Below, one piece after another: positions 10,426 through 22,471 of a DNA stretch of 64,000 nucleotides. A program made the translations under genes and the position numbers. The DNA comes from Globodera rostochiensis (lineage: Eukaryota; Nematoda; Chromadorea; Rhabditida; Heteroderidae). The DNA lies in the NCBI GenBank assembly GCA_018350325.1, contig JAEVLN010000002.1, forward strand, positions 3,064,295 through 3,128,294. Reading direction: 5' to 3'. Every line of letters begins with the position of its first letter. Positions within the stretch are counted from its first letter, which is position 1. The notes beneath the pieces were generated by a model, which saw only the letters and a program-made list of their open reading frames with translations, did no database searches and was not told the DNA's origin.

Positions 10426-13303
10426 ATGTCGACACCTGCAACGGTTAAAAAGGTAAATTCTACGAAATTACTTTAAAATTTTTACGGAAGCGAGGTGATC
10501 GATTATTGGAAGAAATCGAAAATAAGACAATTTCATATTCTTTTAAACATAGGTATCTTTTAATTTAGACCTCCAGTTTTTAAAGTATTCAGTAATTTTT
10601 GCACATTTAGCTTGAGGAGAAAAAACAGTTGGCACAGAAACGCAAGGAGAAGCAGCACCAAATGCAGCAAAAGGATGGCGACACCGCCGGGGCACAGCTG
10701 CTCTCGCTGAGCGCGCAGTCCGACGCGCCTTCTTCACACCTTTTGGTGCGCACCGAACCCGTGGAGGGGGCGCCGCCCCGCCACATCGATCTGCGACCTC
10801 TGAGCGGCGCCTATTCTGTATTTTTTTTGTTGATTAAAAATGCTAAAAAATGTTTTTTCACTGATGCACGATCGCTTATTTGAGGTTTATTTTCGTTAAA
10901 AAATGGACTTCTTTTATTGATTACCATTGTTTGGACAAAATGTTGATTGGTCTTCTGCACTCCGGTCCGGGACCGGACTCAAAATGCTGTCAGATCAGGA
11001 GATAACACAAAAAAAACTGCTTGCTTTCTGCAGAACTATCGCGAGCGCAAGGAGGACTTCTCGACGGACGTGAGTGTCGAGCGTCCGTACGGGTTGCAGC
11101 ACTACACAAATTTCGAGGACAACGGCAGCGCCGCGAGGTACGCCTGGCCGCCGTTCAATTATCAGCCGACGTTTGCACCTCCGCCGCCGCTTCAGCAGCA
11201 ACAAAATGTACAAAAATAGGGCCATTACGAGGCTATTTTTAGGTTTCCGTTAATTTTTTGGTTTGATTTTTTCATCAGTGCCCCACCGAGCCTCTTTTTT
11301 AGTCGACTCACTTTGAAAAGACGGGAATTTTTAGGTTCTTCAGCCGCTTTCTCGTCCGTCGTCGTTCAATAATTATCGTCGCCCGCAATCTGCACGGTTT
11401 GGTGGAAAACTGAAACAACAGGTTAAAACAGCTCGAAAAACATTTTATGATTGAAATAGACAATTTGTTGCTTTTGCTTCTTTCTGTACGAGTGAGAAGA
11501 AAACAAAATAAATGTTTTGTGCTTAATTTCTTTAAGACGTTTATGCCGCTTGCGGACGGAGCGCAATGCTGGGAGATCACTGTACGTGCCGACAAGATTG
11601 TCTGCTTCTACGGCAAAACCAATTTTTTGTCTCAACTGTCCCCGGTAAGTCGGACAAAAATGTTCTAATGACAACTTTTTTAATCCTTCCATCAACAGGT
11701 GGCGCTTGTCGTGGACGGGAACGAGTACGGGTCGTTGGAGCACTACTACCAGGCCTGCAAGCTGTTCTCGTTGATCGGCGCGCAGGTTTTTACTTAAAAT
11801 TCACCAAAAATTTGATTCGTCTGACCTTTTTTTAGGATAAAAAACAAATTGTTGTTAACCAGATTTTTTAAATACCAAACGTTTTTTTTGATCGATTTTC
11901 TTCTTCCCACTTTAATTAATGGAAATGCCCAATTTTCATTCATAAAGGCGGCCCAAGAGTTGCGTTCCGTCAAAGATCCGCTGAAGGCGAAGACGCGCAC
12001 CCGCGAGCTGTTGTTCGCCGTGGGGGTCAACAAAGCGAAGGTGAGAAACGGAGGAGGGGGGGGGGGGGGGAATTATTTGTGAATTTAGAGGACTCTTCAA
12101 AATTTCATTTTACTTCAGCTCCTTGAAATTCTGCATTAAAACGGGCAATTTGATAAAAGTCAAGTCGTAGTTTGGAATAACTGAAAATTGTTGGAAAATG
12201 TCCAAAAATAGTGGCATTTTTTTTTTGATTTAAAAAAATGATGGCATTTTAAACATTGTTTAGGTCGATGCGTGGAAGAACACTCACGGTGTGCTGGTCC
12301 TTCAGCATGCGATGCGACTCAAATTTGGTGTTCAGCACCCGGTGACCAATTTGTTGTGTTTTTCTCTATTTTGTTTTAAAAACAATTTAGGAAATGCGTG
12401 ACCAATTGTTGGCCACCGAGGACGCTTTGTTGATCCAAGCCTATGACAAAGATTCATTCTTCGCTGCCGGCATGACCGAAAGCGCTGCACGCGAATGGGC
12501 CAAAGAAAATGAGGGAAATGTTCTCAAGGTGAAACTTTAATTCACAAATTTTAATTTTTTGATTTTAATGGTCCGCCTTAAATTGTTATCATTTTATTCC
12601 ATTTGTGCATTTAGTCAATTTAAACTTTTTAATGGAAAAGTTGAACTCTCCGAAATTGAATGCAAATTTTTTGCAGTTTCCGTCCGAATTGAACCATGAA
12701 AATGTCAAGCATATTCCGCTGATTGGCAAGGGCAAGAACGTGTTGGGAGTGCTGGCGATGCATGTTAGTAAAATATATAATTTTAGTTTATAGTTTATAT
12801 CTTTTTCAGATCCGTAACGAACTGCGCAACAAAAAGTCATCGCCCGATGGTAATATTTTAAAGTTTTTTTTTTGTAAAAGTTTGATAAATTCTTGGACTA
12901 AATAAAGTTACAACATTTTGTGGCTTGGGACCGTAGAATTTGGTCTCTGATTCGATTTGTTCAGTCGGACCCAAAAACAGGGATTTGCTATTTTAGTATT
13001 ATTTCTGGTTGGTTCTGGCTAAGTTTTTTGTTTGAACAGAGGTCGCTTTTTGATTGTTGCTTTTGAATTTCAGACATTCAAGCATACGACGAGTTCAAGC
13101 AGCGGGAAGAGCAATTGTCGCCCGGACTTGGCCACGCTTTGTCATGTCTGGATGTATGCGGAAATTTTTTGTCGAATTGTCACCAAACTGAATTTACTAT
13201 AAAATGAATTCAAAATCAGATTTCCGACGCAGAGGACGTGGACGAGAATGCCTCTTCCAGCAACGGGGACACGGACACTGACGGAAATGCCGAAAAGAAT
13301 TGA
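10426..13303 (+). CDS. NADAR-domain (YbiA-like) protein
   Basis: Thirteen exons in phase: 10426-10452, 10611-10817, 11034-11207, 11335-11421, 11537-11644, 11699-11785, 11948-12040, 12264-12341, 12391-12528, 12677-12763, 12810-12849, 13074-13153, 13220-13303; 429 aa. The N-terminal 165 residues are low in complexity: a Lys/Gln-rich helix, then a Pro/Gln/Tyr-rich stretch. A NADAR fold follows from about 180: [16 protein letters not shown], then [16 protein letters not shown] (with the conserved Glu near 215), then [20 protein letters not shown]. The C-terminus is acidic and Ser-rich. NADAR domains cleave N-glycosidic bonds: YbiA acts on riboflavin intermediates, and bacterial DarT-linked NADAR proteins remove ADP-ribose from guanine. 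Which reaction applies here is unknown. The N-terminal extension suggests a nuclear or RNA-related role, which is inference only. Confidence 0.85.
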
Positions 13304-14214
13304 GGGGCGGCGCCAATTTAATCGATTAAATGGACATAAAATTATTTTGGGTTTTTTTTAAATTAAGGACCTTCAAACATTTTGGGGTTTTCTTTTTGAT
13401 TTTTTGGTTTGTTAGTTTAGCATGTGTAGCACACAGTTAATGAGTGTAAATTGCCGTAGTTTCAATATTTCTGAAATTCCACCGCAGTTGCGTTGGGGCG
13501 TGTTGAGTTGTTTGTTGTGTCCTTGCAATGGATTTTCTATTTTGTGCGATCTTTTGCCAATTATTCGACATTTATCAACGTATTGGCATAAAATAAGATT
13601 TTTTGTGACAATTATCAAGGCGCTGTTTTTTGGTACCGTTTCCCCGGCAAATTGTGGTTTCTGACTTCGAAAATTGTTTCGGCCTGAGAGCGTAAAAGAA
13701 AATGATCTAATTTGGTTGAGGGTCGGTCCCATTACAGAAAAGTACGGACGCGCCAAGTTGGCACGAGAAATTGAAATTTTTTAAGAAGCTAAACGTTTTG
13801 AGAAAAGTAAACGAGTTATCCCAATCCGACGTTTTCAGCAATTTTTCTAATGGGCCGCTCAACAAAAAAAAAATGCGTTTTTTATTCGGTGGCATGGATT
13901 GGACGAATTTAGGGGAATTTTGACGTTATTTTACATATAAATGAATTCGATGGACACGAGTAATTTATGCAATGAGAAAAGCATTTGTTATATTTCGTGC
14001 TCAGCGGGTCAAAAAAGAAAGTTGGATTGGGACATGTACCTAATTAACATTTTGGATGGGTGGGGGGGGGCGTATAATGCGAAAGTACCGCCGAGTCGTT
14101 TAATAGTAAATTATGTCCAGGATACACAGACAGAAGACAGACACATTACATTTATTTGCAAATTGTCAAAAAATTGAATTTAAAACGAAACTAAAAAATA
14201 GATTTTACACAAAA
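13304..14214. other. 3' region between convergent genes
   Basis: AT-rich spacer between the NADAR gene (+) and bbs-8 (-). A run of nine G lies near 14060. No gene was supported. Confidence 0.4.
14151..14156 (-). terminator. Poly(A) signal of bbs-8
   Basis: AATAAA on the minus strand, about 60 nt after the bbs-8 stop codon. Confidence 0.45.
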
Positions 14215-17124
14215 TTAGCTTCTGAGAATGGTCTCCACGCGTTGGAGCAATTTTTTGGTGTAGAAATGTTCCGGGAACAGCTCCAGCGAACGCTTCAACG
14301 AACTGTAGCACTGCGCGTAGTTGCCCATCTGTTTCGCGTGGGAAAGCAATTGAACACGGACGAACGGATTGATTGCTTTTCTCCTCACAATAATTTATTT
14401 TAAATTGATATTATTATTAAATAAATGGAATTGAATTATTATTAATGGAATTGATTATTAAATAAATGAAATTGAATTAAATTATTATAATTATTTTCTG
14501 CCTCGTGCAGCAACAGGGCGTAGTTGAAGTGCGCCTCGTAAAGGTGGGGCCCTTTTTGTGTCGCCGTTTGGAACAAATTGCGCGCTTCGTCCGTTCGATG
14601 GTCGTGCATTTTCAGAATGCCCAAATTGACCAACGATTCGGCGTGGTCGGCGTCGGAAGCCAACGCCAATTGGAGACAGCGTTCCGCCATTTTCAAATCA
14701 CAACGAGCCTCAAATTATGGCCAAAATATAAAAAAACAAATTCCATGGTGATTAATTAACACATTAATTGCAACGAATTTTGAAAAGCACCATCGCGAAA
14801 TGGGCCGTGTTGTACCACAGGTCGGCCTGCATTTGCTGGTCCGCGAAGGCATGGGCCTAAAATTTGAAAATAAAATTTAAAATTAAAAAATAGCAAAACG
14901 AAATTTTTGACACCTGCTGAAGACAGCCGCAGGCGAGGTCGAACTGTTGACAGTAGAAGCAGCAAATGGCCAAGTTGACGTACAGCTCGGCCGAGTTGAC
15001 GCCCATCTGCAGAATTCGTCTAAAACGTTTTGCAAATATTATTTCCATTTTCAAAAATTCATTTTTTTTTTTGTTATTTTTTGGACCTGTAAAATTTCAT
15101 CGCAATTTCGGGCCGTCCTTCGTAGAAAAAATGTGCCCCCAGACAGGCGATGCCCTCCACATTGTTGGCCTCCTGCTTCAGTAACATTTTATAATACGCG
15201 ACACTTCGCTCCGTGTCCCCAATGTCCTATGGAAAGGTTTAAATTTAAATTTTTTAAAATTCTGAAATGCCTCAAAAATGCGGGCCAGCCCCGTGAGCAG
15301 AGTGGGATCGTTGGGAAAATGCTCAAGGCCAGCCTTCAGATGTTCCACCGTCGAGAGGGGCTGGTCAAGCCGACGGTAACATTTGGCCAAGTAAGCGTAC
15401 GTCTCCACCTAAATGTGTGGCCACATTATTAGACACTTTGTTATAATATTCCAATGCAGCAATTTGAGAATATTTTGCTGCCGTACCATTTGACACGCGC
15501 GCAGAGATGCGCTGAACTGCTTCTCCGCCTCGCGCACCATGCCGAGCCGGTAATAGCATTTGGCGATCTGTGCAGGCCAAAACCAGTCGCGCTGCTCGCG
15601 GTCGGCGGTCCGTGCGGCAATTAGTGCAACTGAAAATGATTTGTTTGACGTTCGCAACAACAATTATTTACATTTTCCCTTTTTAAGTTTTTTAAACAGA
15701 ATTATGGCAAATTAAACTGTTTGATAAAGGCGATTGGTCAGTGACGGTTTATTTATACTCACCACCACCGGCGGTCTCGGAACTGTGCCAAAACTAGAGT
15801 AGGCCGGGATCGGGATTGACCGGGAATGTGAAAGCCGGGATCGGGATCGGGATCAGCATCTTGAACCGGGACCGGGATCGGGATTCCAAAAAACGGGATA
15901 ATCCCGCCCGATCCCGACCGGGATCCCGATCCCGGCCTACTCTAGCCAAACTAATTAAAACTCTGTCATGTGCTTTTTACGCACTTTGCAGCGCGCTGCG
16001 TGCGTCAGCCTCATGCAGGAAAACGTAGTTGAACTGAACGGTGCGCGGTACGATAAGCTAGAGGGTACGGTAGAACAAACCAAGTGCATGTTGACGGTTG
16101 CCTCACGGGCATACTTTTCCACATTCAGCCTAGCCATGTTCAGGAACGGACCACCGTCCTTTTGGGCCACCATTGACGCCTGGGGGAGGGGGGAGAAATG
16201 AAGCTGAAATATTTAACGCCTGGGGGGGGGGAGAGAGAAATGACCCTGAAATATTTGTGACAAGAACTGCTTGAGTAGCCCATGTTAAAATTCTAATTTC
16301 TCTCAACTGTGCCGAGCCGTGCTTGTCTTGCTGTAGATGCCGAGATGGGTCTTGAGGTTCTTGAGGTGCGCGACGTGCGCAACATTTGTTCCATACTGTT
16401 TTGGCTACCAGTTTTCAGGCGACTTTCGGGCCGTTGCATTCCTAAGTTGGGGGCTTTCCGGGTTATTAGAATTCTTACTCGCTTCTCGGTTGTGTTTTTT
16501 TAATGAAACATTGCATTTGTAAAGAAAAAAGAATTAAAATTGTACCAGAGAGCGGACGTCCGGAAGCAGTTCTGAAAGATTTGGACACCGTAAATTCGAA
16601 AGAATTCTTGAAATAGTGAGATTGTGTGGTTCGACCTTGGTCGAACTGCGGGGCTTGGCCCTCCGGCGCTGGTGCCAGCAAGAGGCCTTAAGCTTAGTGT
16701 TTTTTTTTCAAATTTCAAGGCTCCTTTTGCCTGGACAACGAAGTGCCCGGACGGGCCGCGGTGGCCACTGCAGTGCCGAGGTCCATGTACGCGTCCGCCA
16801 ACCCGGCTTCATCGTTTTCCAACTCGTCAACAAACACTTCTTCCGCAAAACAGGCCAATTTCAAGCTCCAAGCGGCCTGTTTTCGTAAGTAAGGTTCAAA
16901 TTTTTGGCAATTCTGGATATCCCTTTTTTTAGTCCATAAATCCTTCGATCGATCACAAAATGATTTATTTAGAATTGAAAAATTTCATTCAAATTTCAAG
17001 GACGCGGCACTACCTGATCCAAAGGGTTTTTGTCAAGCACACGCGTACATTCACGATGTGCTTCTTCAATTTTGTTGATACGAAAATAGAGCAGGGCCAA
17101 GTATAGCGGGTCCAATTGGTCCAT
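14215..17124 (-). CDS. bbs-8: BBS8/TTC8 tetratricopeptide BBSome subunit
   Basis: Fourteen exons in phase: 17124-17014, 16876-16731, 16686-16636, 16571-16546, 16441-16308, 16179-16081, 16033-15985, 15629-15487, 15408-15271, 15226-15087, 15019-14914, 14856-14791, 14708-14502, 14328-14215; 509 aa, the usual BBS8 size. It starts MDQLDPLYLALLYFR, then has the family's hallmark RPGTSL/GGPSPAVRP linker and a conserved run of TPR repeats (for example IAKCYYRLGMVREAEKQF and LYVNLAICCFYCQQFD). BBS8 is a BBSome subunit that moves membrane cargo in cilia; in nematodes it acts in ciliated sensory neurons. Three introns begin with GC instead of GT (first bases at 16730, 15270 and 14501); without them the conserved reading frame breaks. 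A foldback element sits in intron 7 and a probable RFX X-box lies upstream. Confidence 0.93.
15794..15945. mobile_element. Foldback MITE-like element in bbs-8 intron 7
   Basis: A 152-bp stretch begins CTAGAGTAGGCCGGGATCGG and ends with its inverted complement (22 bp exact terminal inverted repeats, 15794-15815 and 15924-15945). The interior repeats GGGATC-type units. Similar words GCCAAAACTA and GCCAAACTA flank the ends and could be a target-site duplication. The structure fits a small non-autonomous DNA transposon; the superfamily is not clear. Confidence 0.6.
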
Positions 17125-17198
17125 CAAAATTTAATTTTTGGTTTCGAAAGGAAAATCGGAGCTGATTTGTGAGATGAAGGTTGGTTGACTAACCTAAC

Positions 17199-17212
17199 GT
17201 TTCCAGGACAAC
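17199..17212. promoter_or_regulatory. Probable X-box (RFX/DAF-19 site) of bbs-8
   Basis: GTTTCCAGGACAAC, an imperfect palindrome matching the RFX X-box pattern RYYNYY-N2-RRNRAC, lies 75 bp upstream of the bbs-8 start codon. In C. elegans, BBS and IFT genes carry such sites within about 150 bp of the start and are driven by DAF-19. Confidence 0.65.
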
Positions 17213-18460
17213 CATTTTTCACATTTTGTGTGCATTTCAAATATCAAATAAACAAACACAAATTCAAGCTGTACATTTTGACCTACAGTAGATGATCTTT
17301 AGCTACCACTCCCGACTATTACAAATCTTTTGATTCTAATAAATTAGATTTTACCGAAAAACCTGAAAGTTTCCAACGAAAAATGAAAGACTTGCAATTT
17401 CTTTTGATCCCTCGGCCTGTTGCCTTTATTCCGTCATCTATTTTTAACATTTCCTTCAAAAAAAGTTCAAAATTAGCACTTCAAAATTCCGGGTATGACC
17501 AGCACTGACATTTATTTGATCCTTGATCTATTTTAAACAACACAAAGCATTTGCTCCCCGCTTACATTCATACTGATGTTGGGCGGCCTATTTCTTATGT
17601 GTTGTGTGTAGTTTGTGTGGCCTGTTGAAACTCGTTCTTTTTAACACACACCCCCCCCCCCCCTCTGTCCGTTCCTCCCTCAGCTTCCCCCCCTCCCTCC
17701 CCCTCCCCCCCCCCTCGGTCCCTCCCTCCCTCAGCTTCCCCCTCCCCCCTCCCTCCCTCAGCTTCCCCCCCTCCCCCAGCTTCCTCCCTCCCCCCCCCCA
17801 CTCGGTCCCTCCCTACCTCACAAATCAGCCCCCCCCCTCCCCCCACCCCCTCTGTCCCTCCCACCCAGCTTCCCCCCCCTCCCCCCCGCCCTCCTCTGTC
17901 CCTCCGTCCCTCCCTCAGATTCCCCCCCCCCCCTCTGTCTCCCTCCCTCCCAGCTTCCTCCCCTCCCTAGCTTCCCCTCCCCTCCCCTCCTCCCCCCCCC
18001 CTCCCTCCCTCATAGTTAGCTCGCAGCCCCCCTCTCCCCCATCAGATTCATAATCACCATCAAAAAGCGGCGTGTGTTGCGTGAGATGATCTTTGGATGG
18101 GGGGGGGGAGGGAATGTGTCGACTCATTTTCCGCACTTCAAAATCCATTGAGTAATAAGTGCCCCAATCGCCGTCCCTTCTTTTCCTTCCCCCCCCCCAC
18201 CGATGAACCAACGATCAATTAGTTAAAAAAAAGTAAGGCTAAAAAACTAAAAGCGACGAAAAAAATTTGTGAAACAAATGTTGCCCTATTCCTTTACATA
18301 AAGTCAGCTTTAGTCGTTGATTCAGTAAGAAAATCACGTTGGTAAGCGAAGATGTCATTTATTTAAACGAATTTTTGTGAATTTTAATTTAAAACATTGT
18401 TTAATTGAACAAAATTTTAGGGTAATTGTAATTCAGCTTTAATATCCATATCGATAGGCG
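17213..18460. other. Divergent intergenic region between bbs-8 and the SPPL2 gene
   Basis: Apart from the X-box near its left end, the main content is a long pyrimidine tract (separate entry). AT-rich DNA on either side shows no exon. It must hold the SPPL2 promoter. Confidence 0.4.
17647..18020. repeat. Long homopyrimidine (C/T) tract
   Basis: About 370 bp of nearly pure C and T on the + strand, made of irregular CCCTCCCTCAGCTTCCCCC-type units. It gives spurious Pro/Ser-rich open frames. Such tracts can form triplex (H-DNA) structures. Confidence 0.85.
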
Positions 18461-21400
18461 ATGATGTTCAATAATTACGCGTTTTGTTCCATTCTGTTCG
18501 TCCTCCTCACAATTTCGGTCGGTTTGCGCCTTCAAATTTATTCACTTTTTCATTTTTTTACTTTTTAGTCTCCAACCGAAGCTTTCTTCAAATACGACTC
18601 CAGCTACGCGTTTTTGAATGTTCGTAGTAAAAGTTTGCCGCCGGAAGGGTTGGATTTTTGTGTCAATTTCCAACAGTGGCGTAGTCGCCAATTGCCATTG
18701 TCAGCCGACACAAAAGTAAATTTGGTTTTTTTTTTTGGTTTTTTTTTGTTTAAAATTATGTTTTAAGGAATTTGTTCAAATTGGCTGGTGGAATCGGTCT
18801 TTGAACACGGACATTTGTGTTGAAAATGCACACAATTTTGCCAAAAACGAATTGTTGCCGGTCGACTACCGAACAAAACTTGGAGAGGTGTCGGCATGCA
18901 AATTCTATCGCAAAAAGGAAACCGCCATTAATGGCACGGTTCGATTTCAGTTTCGAATTTACAATTTTTTTGGATGATTTTTTAAATGTTTTTTATATAT
19001 TCCAGATAAATCGGCTTGCAGCAAAAGGTGTACGAAATGTGCTGTTTCTGATGGAGAAGGGCAAAACCAACGCGTATTCCACTCGCGACTTTTTGGTTAC
19101 TTTTTGCTGAAAATGTTTCGACCCCCAATCATTCCAAATTTCTATAAATATTTAGTATTCGTACTTTTATAACGCCGAAATAAACGATTCCGACACCTCC
19201 GAGTCCGTGTTCTACGTGTACAATGAAACTTTCCATCGACAAATTGAGGTAAAATTAAAATAAAAAAACATTTTTTTAATATAAAATTTAGCCGTTGTTA
19301 CTCAATTCGTCGTCGTCGCCGGCCGAACTTCGCTTCTTCAGACCGGACGCGCTTTTTCCGATGGATCCGGCGGTCGCCGTCATTTGGTTGTTCGCCGTCG
19401 TGTCCATTTTAATTGGTGGGCATGGGGACGGACATGGCGTTTTGTTCCCTTGGGGGGGCGTTTTGTTCCCTTGGGGGGGGCGTTTTGTTCCCTTGGGGGG
19501 GCGTTTTGTCCCCGCGGGGGGGGCGTTTTGTCCCCGCGGGGGGGTTTGTCCCAGGGGAGGGGTCAATTAGAGAAGACATTAAACAAAAGATTTGCATAAT
19601 CCAATCCAAATTAGTGCTGTTTAAGGCTCTCTGTGGGAGGCATCCGAATTGAAGGCAAAGTTTGCGCGAACCAAACCATTGGCCATTGTTGTGGCTGAGG
19701 CAACGGGCCCAGGTCGGTCAATTCTCCGTTGTCGCAACTCCGACACTGGACGTTTTGTGGCCCTCCGTCACACCAGTGAAGAGGAGGGGCAAACGCAACA
19801 GAACGGTCAGTTTTTGTCAATTTTTTAATTCTAATACGCTCCTATCAATTCTCAGATGAGCTGCCCGTGGGTCCGTCGCAAGCCAACGAGCCAATCAAAA
19901 CGTATTTATTCATTCGTTTTTACTCCAATTATTAATTCCTTGAACATTTTTAGTCCGTTGAAGCGCTCTCCGAGTCAAGAATTTGCCCGCATGAGCGTGT
20001 ACCAGCATTTGTCCGTTGTTCTCACCGTTTTGGTCTTTGTGGTCGTCGTGCTCACTCTTTCCTATTTCTTTCGGGAATATGCTGGTCCGTTGTTTCTGTC
20101 ATAAGCGCAGGGCCGTATATGCTGGGAGGGCCATGGCCTCCCCCCCCCCCCTCCCCGAAAAATTTTTTGAGTAAAAAAAAACTTAGGGGGAGGGGGGTCC
20201 CTTTTGTTTTGCAAAATTATTGGTTGCAATTCCCTTGACAAATATCGGTTTAAAAAAATCTTCAAAATTTTTTAAGGAAAAAATATACGGCACTGGTCAT
20301 AAGACTTGAAGAATTTATATAATCAAATGCGGCTAAAGTGCGCGATACTTTGTTGCATGCTATGGTTAGGTTAAAGCAGCAAATTGGCATTCTTTTAGTG
20401 CGCGGCTTCTGTGTCCTCTTCTGGGTTTTCGGCATTTACTCAATCCACCACTGTGTCTATACGTTCCTCAAAATGTTTTTGAATGAACGACCGCTGCCGT
20501 CGTTGCGCGAATGTTGTGGCGGCGGCTCGAAAAGAGGTAGCGGCTGCGATTCGTTCATGTTTATTAAATTGTCTGCTTTTTATGAATTGGGGGGGGGCGG
20601 GTGAAGTCCAACCCAAAATACGGGGGCGGGGGGGGAGGGGTAAAGGAAACAGTTTAACGAAATTAACACGATCAGTAAAGTTTGGTGACCCATAATTTTT
20701 ATAAATTTTCCCCTGGATTTTGTTATGAAACATTTCATTTTTAGTCTTATCGCAATCGAACTCCGCCGACGGAGCCGAAGGAAATGAACCGGAAATGCCC
20801 ACAAATATCGTCACCAGTCCACAAACAGCGGGTGTTTTTTGAATTAGAATTGCATGACCGGCACGGCACATTCCAATCTGTTCTGTTTCAGTTCCGGCTT
20901 GCCCTCCACCACCAACAACGGAACCACCGATCGTCTCGTCCACTTGCCCATCCTCCAAAAAGCGATTCTCGCTGTTCGACCTTCCGATCAAACCGATGTC
21001 TTCGCTTGTCTTCGCTTTGGCTGTCCTCTTCTGCACCGTTTGGTTCATTTATCGGGAACATTACAACGCCTTTTACTTGCTGAACACCATCAACATGTGG
21101 GTGATGACACTTTGGATTATTTTTCGGCCGTTTACAACCCGGAAATTAAATTATTTTGCGAATTCATATTTTAAAACTTTTTCCATTTTACGCGATTATG
21201 TTTAAGAATGGTTTGCATCCATTCAGTGAAGAACAGTCAATGTCGGAGTTTGCGCGTATGTAACGGATTTTGTGACAATTTATTATCTGTCTCTTAAACC
21301 CTTTTCAGCTTCTTACCTTTCTGATGTTGGCGATGTTCATCTACGACCTGTTCATGGTGTTCGGCACCACTCTGCTGACTCCCGACGGATGTTCTGTGAT

Positions 21401-22106
21401 GATGCAGGTGAAAGTTGGGGACCCATTTTTACAAAATGTCTTTTTTAAGAACCCTTAATTGGAATAATGATGTGGTATTTCAGGTCGTTACCGGTGTGGA
21501 TTGTCAACGGAAAAGGACCGGGAAACGCGCTCAACCGGTGGCACGCATTGATCAGAGAGAAGTGCCGGAGAAGGTTATAGTAATACTCCAAAGCGAGAAA
21601 TTGATTGAATTATTTGAACAGATCCCGCTGCTGTTTACCGTGCCGATGTTGGGCGATCCGGTGGGACGTTGTTTCGATCTGGAGGTGGAACTGGACTACA
21701 AATACGTGTTGCTCGGCCTTGGCGACGTGGTCATTCCGGGTTGGTTTGCATTTTTTATAGGGGCAAAGATTAGCATTATATTAGTATTTATACACCTCTC
21801 AAGGCTGGCTGGTTGCCTTCTGTTTCTACGTGGACGTGGTCAAACGGAGTCGGTTCTACACGTACGGGACAATTTCGATGATTGGTAAGCCAAATTGGGT
21901 ACGGTTTTTGTGCTTTATTATTATTATTTTGAGGTTATTCTTTGGGAATGGTCAGCACATTTGTCGCCCTTTTGCTGATGGAGACGGGTCAACCGGCGCT
22001 GATTTATTTGGTCCCCTTCACTCTCGGCCCCATTTTTGCATGGGCATTTTTTGTTGACGGCAACGGCATTTTGGGCAAAATGTGGCGCGGTGAATTGCAG
22101 TCGTAG
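18461..22106 (+). CDS. Signal peptide peptidase-like protease (SPPL2 type)
   Basis: Eighteen exons in phase: 18461-18517, 18569-18715, 18768-18938, 19006-19095, 19156-19248, 19292-19438, 19655-19805, 19856-19901, 19954-20084, 20399-20536, 20745-20831, 20892-21096, 21207-21255, 21309-21407, 21484-21573, 21622-21739, 21804-21884, 21934-22106; about 690 aa. A signal peptide is followed by a lumenal PA-like domain with glycosylation sequons, then about nine membrane spans. The GxGD aspartyl protease motifs are all present: FIYDLF (about 515), LLGLGD (about 600) and QPALIYL (about 653). SPPL2 enzymes cut type II membrane proteins within the bilayer in endosomes and lysosomes; nematode homologues are the imp genes. 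The end of exon 6 is uncertain because the reading frame stays open through a G-rich minisatellite. One intron (21574-21621) is only 48 nt and also lacks a stop, so its retention cannot be excluded. Confidence 0.88.
19440..19562. repeat. G-rich minisatellite in SPPL2 gene
   Basis: About five imperfect units of GTTTTGTTCCCTTGGGGGGG (roughly 21-24 bp), drifting to GTTTTGTCCCCGCGGGGGGG. It lies at the exon 6/intron 6 border of the SPPL2 gene. Confidence 0.8.
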
Positions 22107-22471
22107 CCCCACAGTCACACGAAATATGCGCGCCTTTTTTTTTCTTCTCTCTTTTTTTTGTCCAAATAAAATCATCACTTTTTGCATTTTGTTTATTTCA
22201 ATTTTCTTTTTTTCTTTTTGTCTTTCTTTCTTTTTGCGCTTCATCCCTTCCATTTGTCTGAACATCATTTTCAAAAGATGCTTATCAAAGTTTTAAAGTG
22301 TTAGTTTATGCGCAATAAAAGATGCTGATTTATTAAATAGTTTATTTAAATGTTTGTTTTTGGCAATTGTTATTTATTCCTTTCACCTTTTTGCTATTTT
22401 TCATTTATAATTTGTTCTTCAAATTGCTTTTTGTAGGGGCAAATTTCGGAACATTGCGCTGCAAATTGGTG
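22107..22471. other. Spacer between SPPL2 and GNAT genes
   Basis: AATAAA at 22165-22170, 59 nt after the stop, is the likely SPPL2 poly(A) signal. Pyrimidine-rich DNA and a second AATAAA-like word near 22313 follow. No exon was found before the next ATG. Confidence 0.45.

Noticed and set aside
17604..18053. Pro/Ser-rich open frame of 149 codons
   Set aside because: It is only a translation of the polypyrimidine tract, without splice borders or a recognisable domain.
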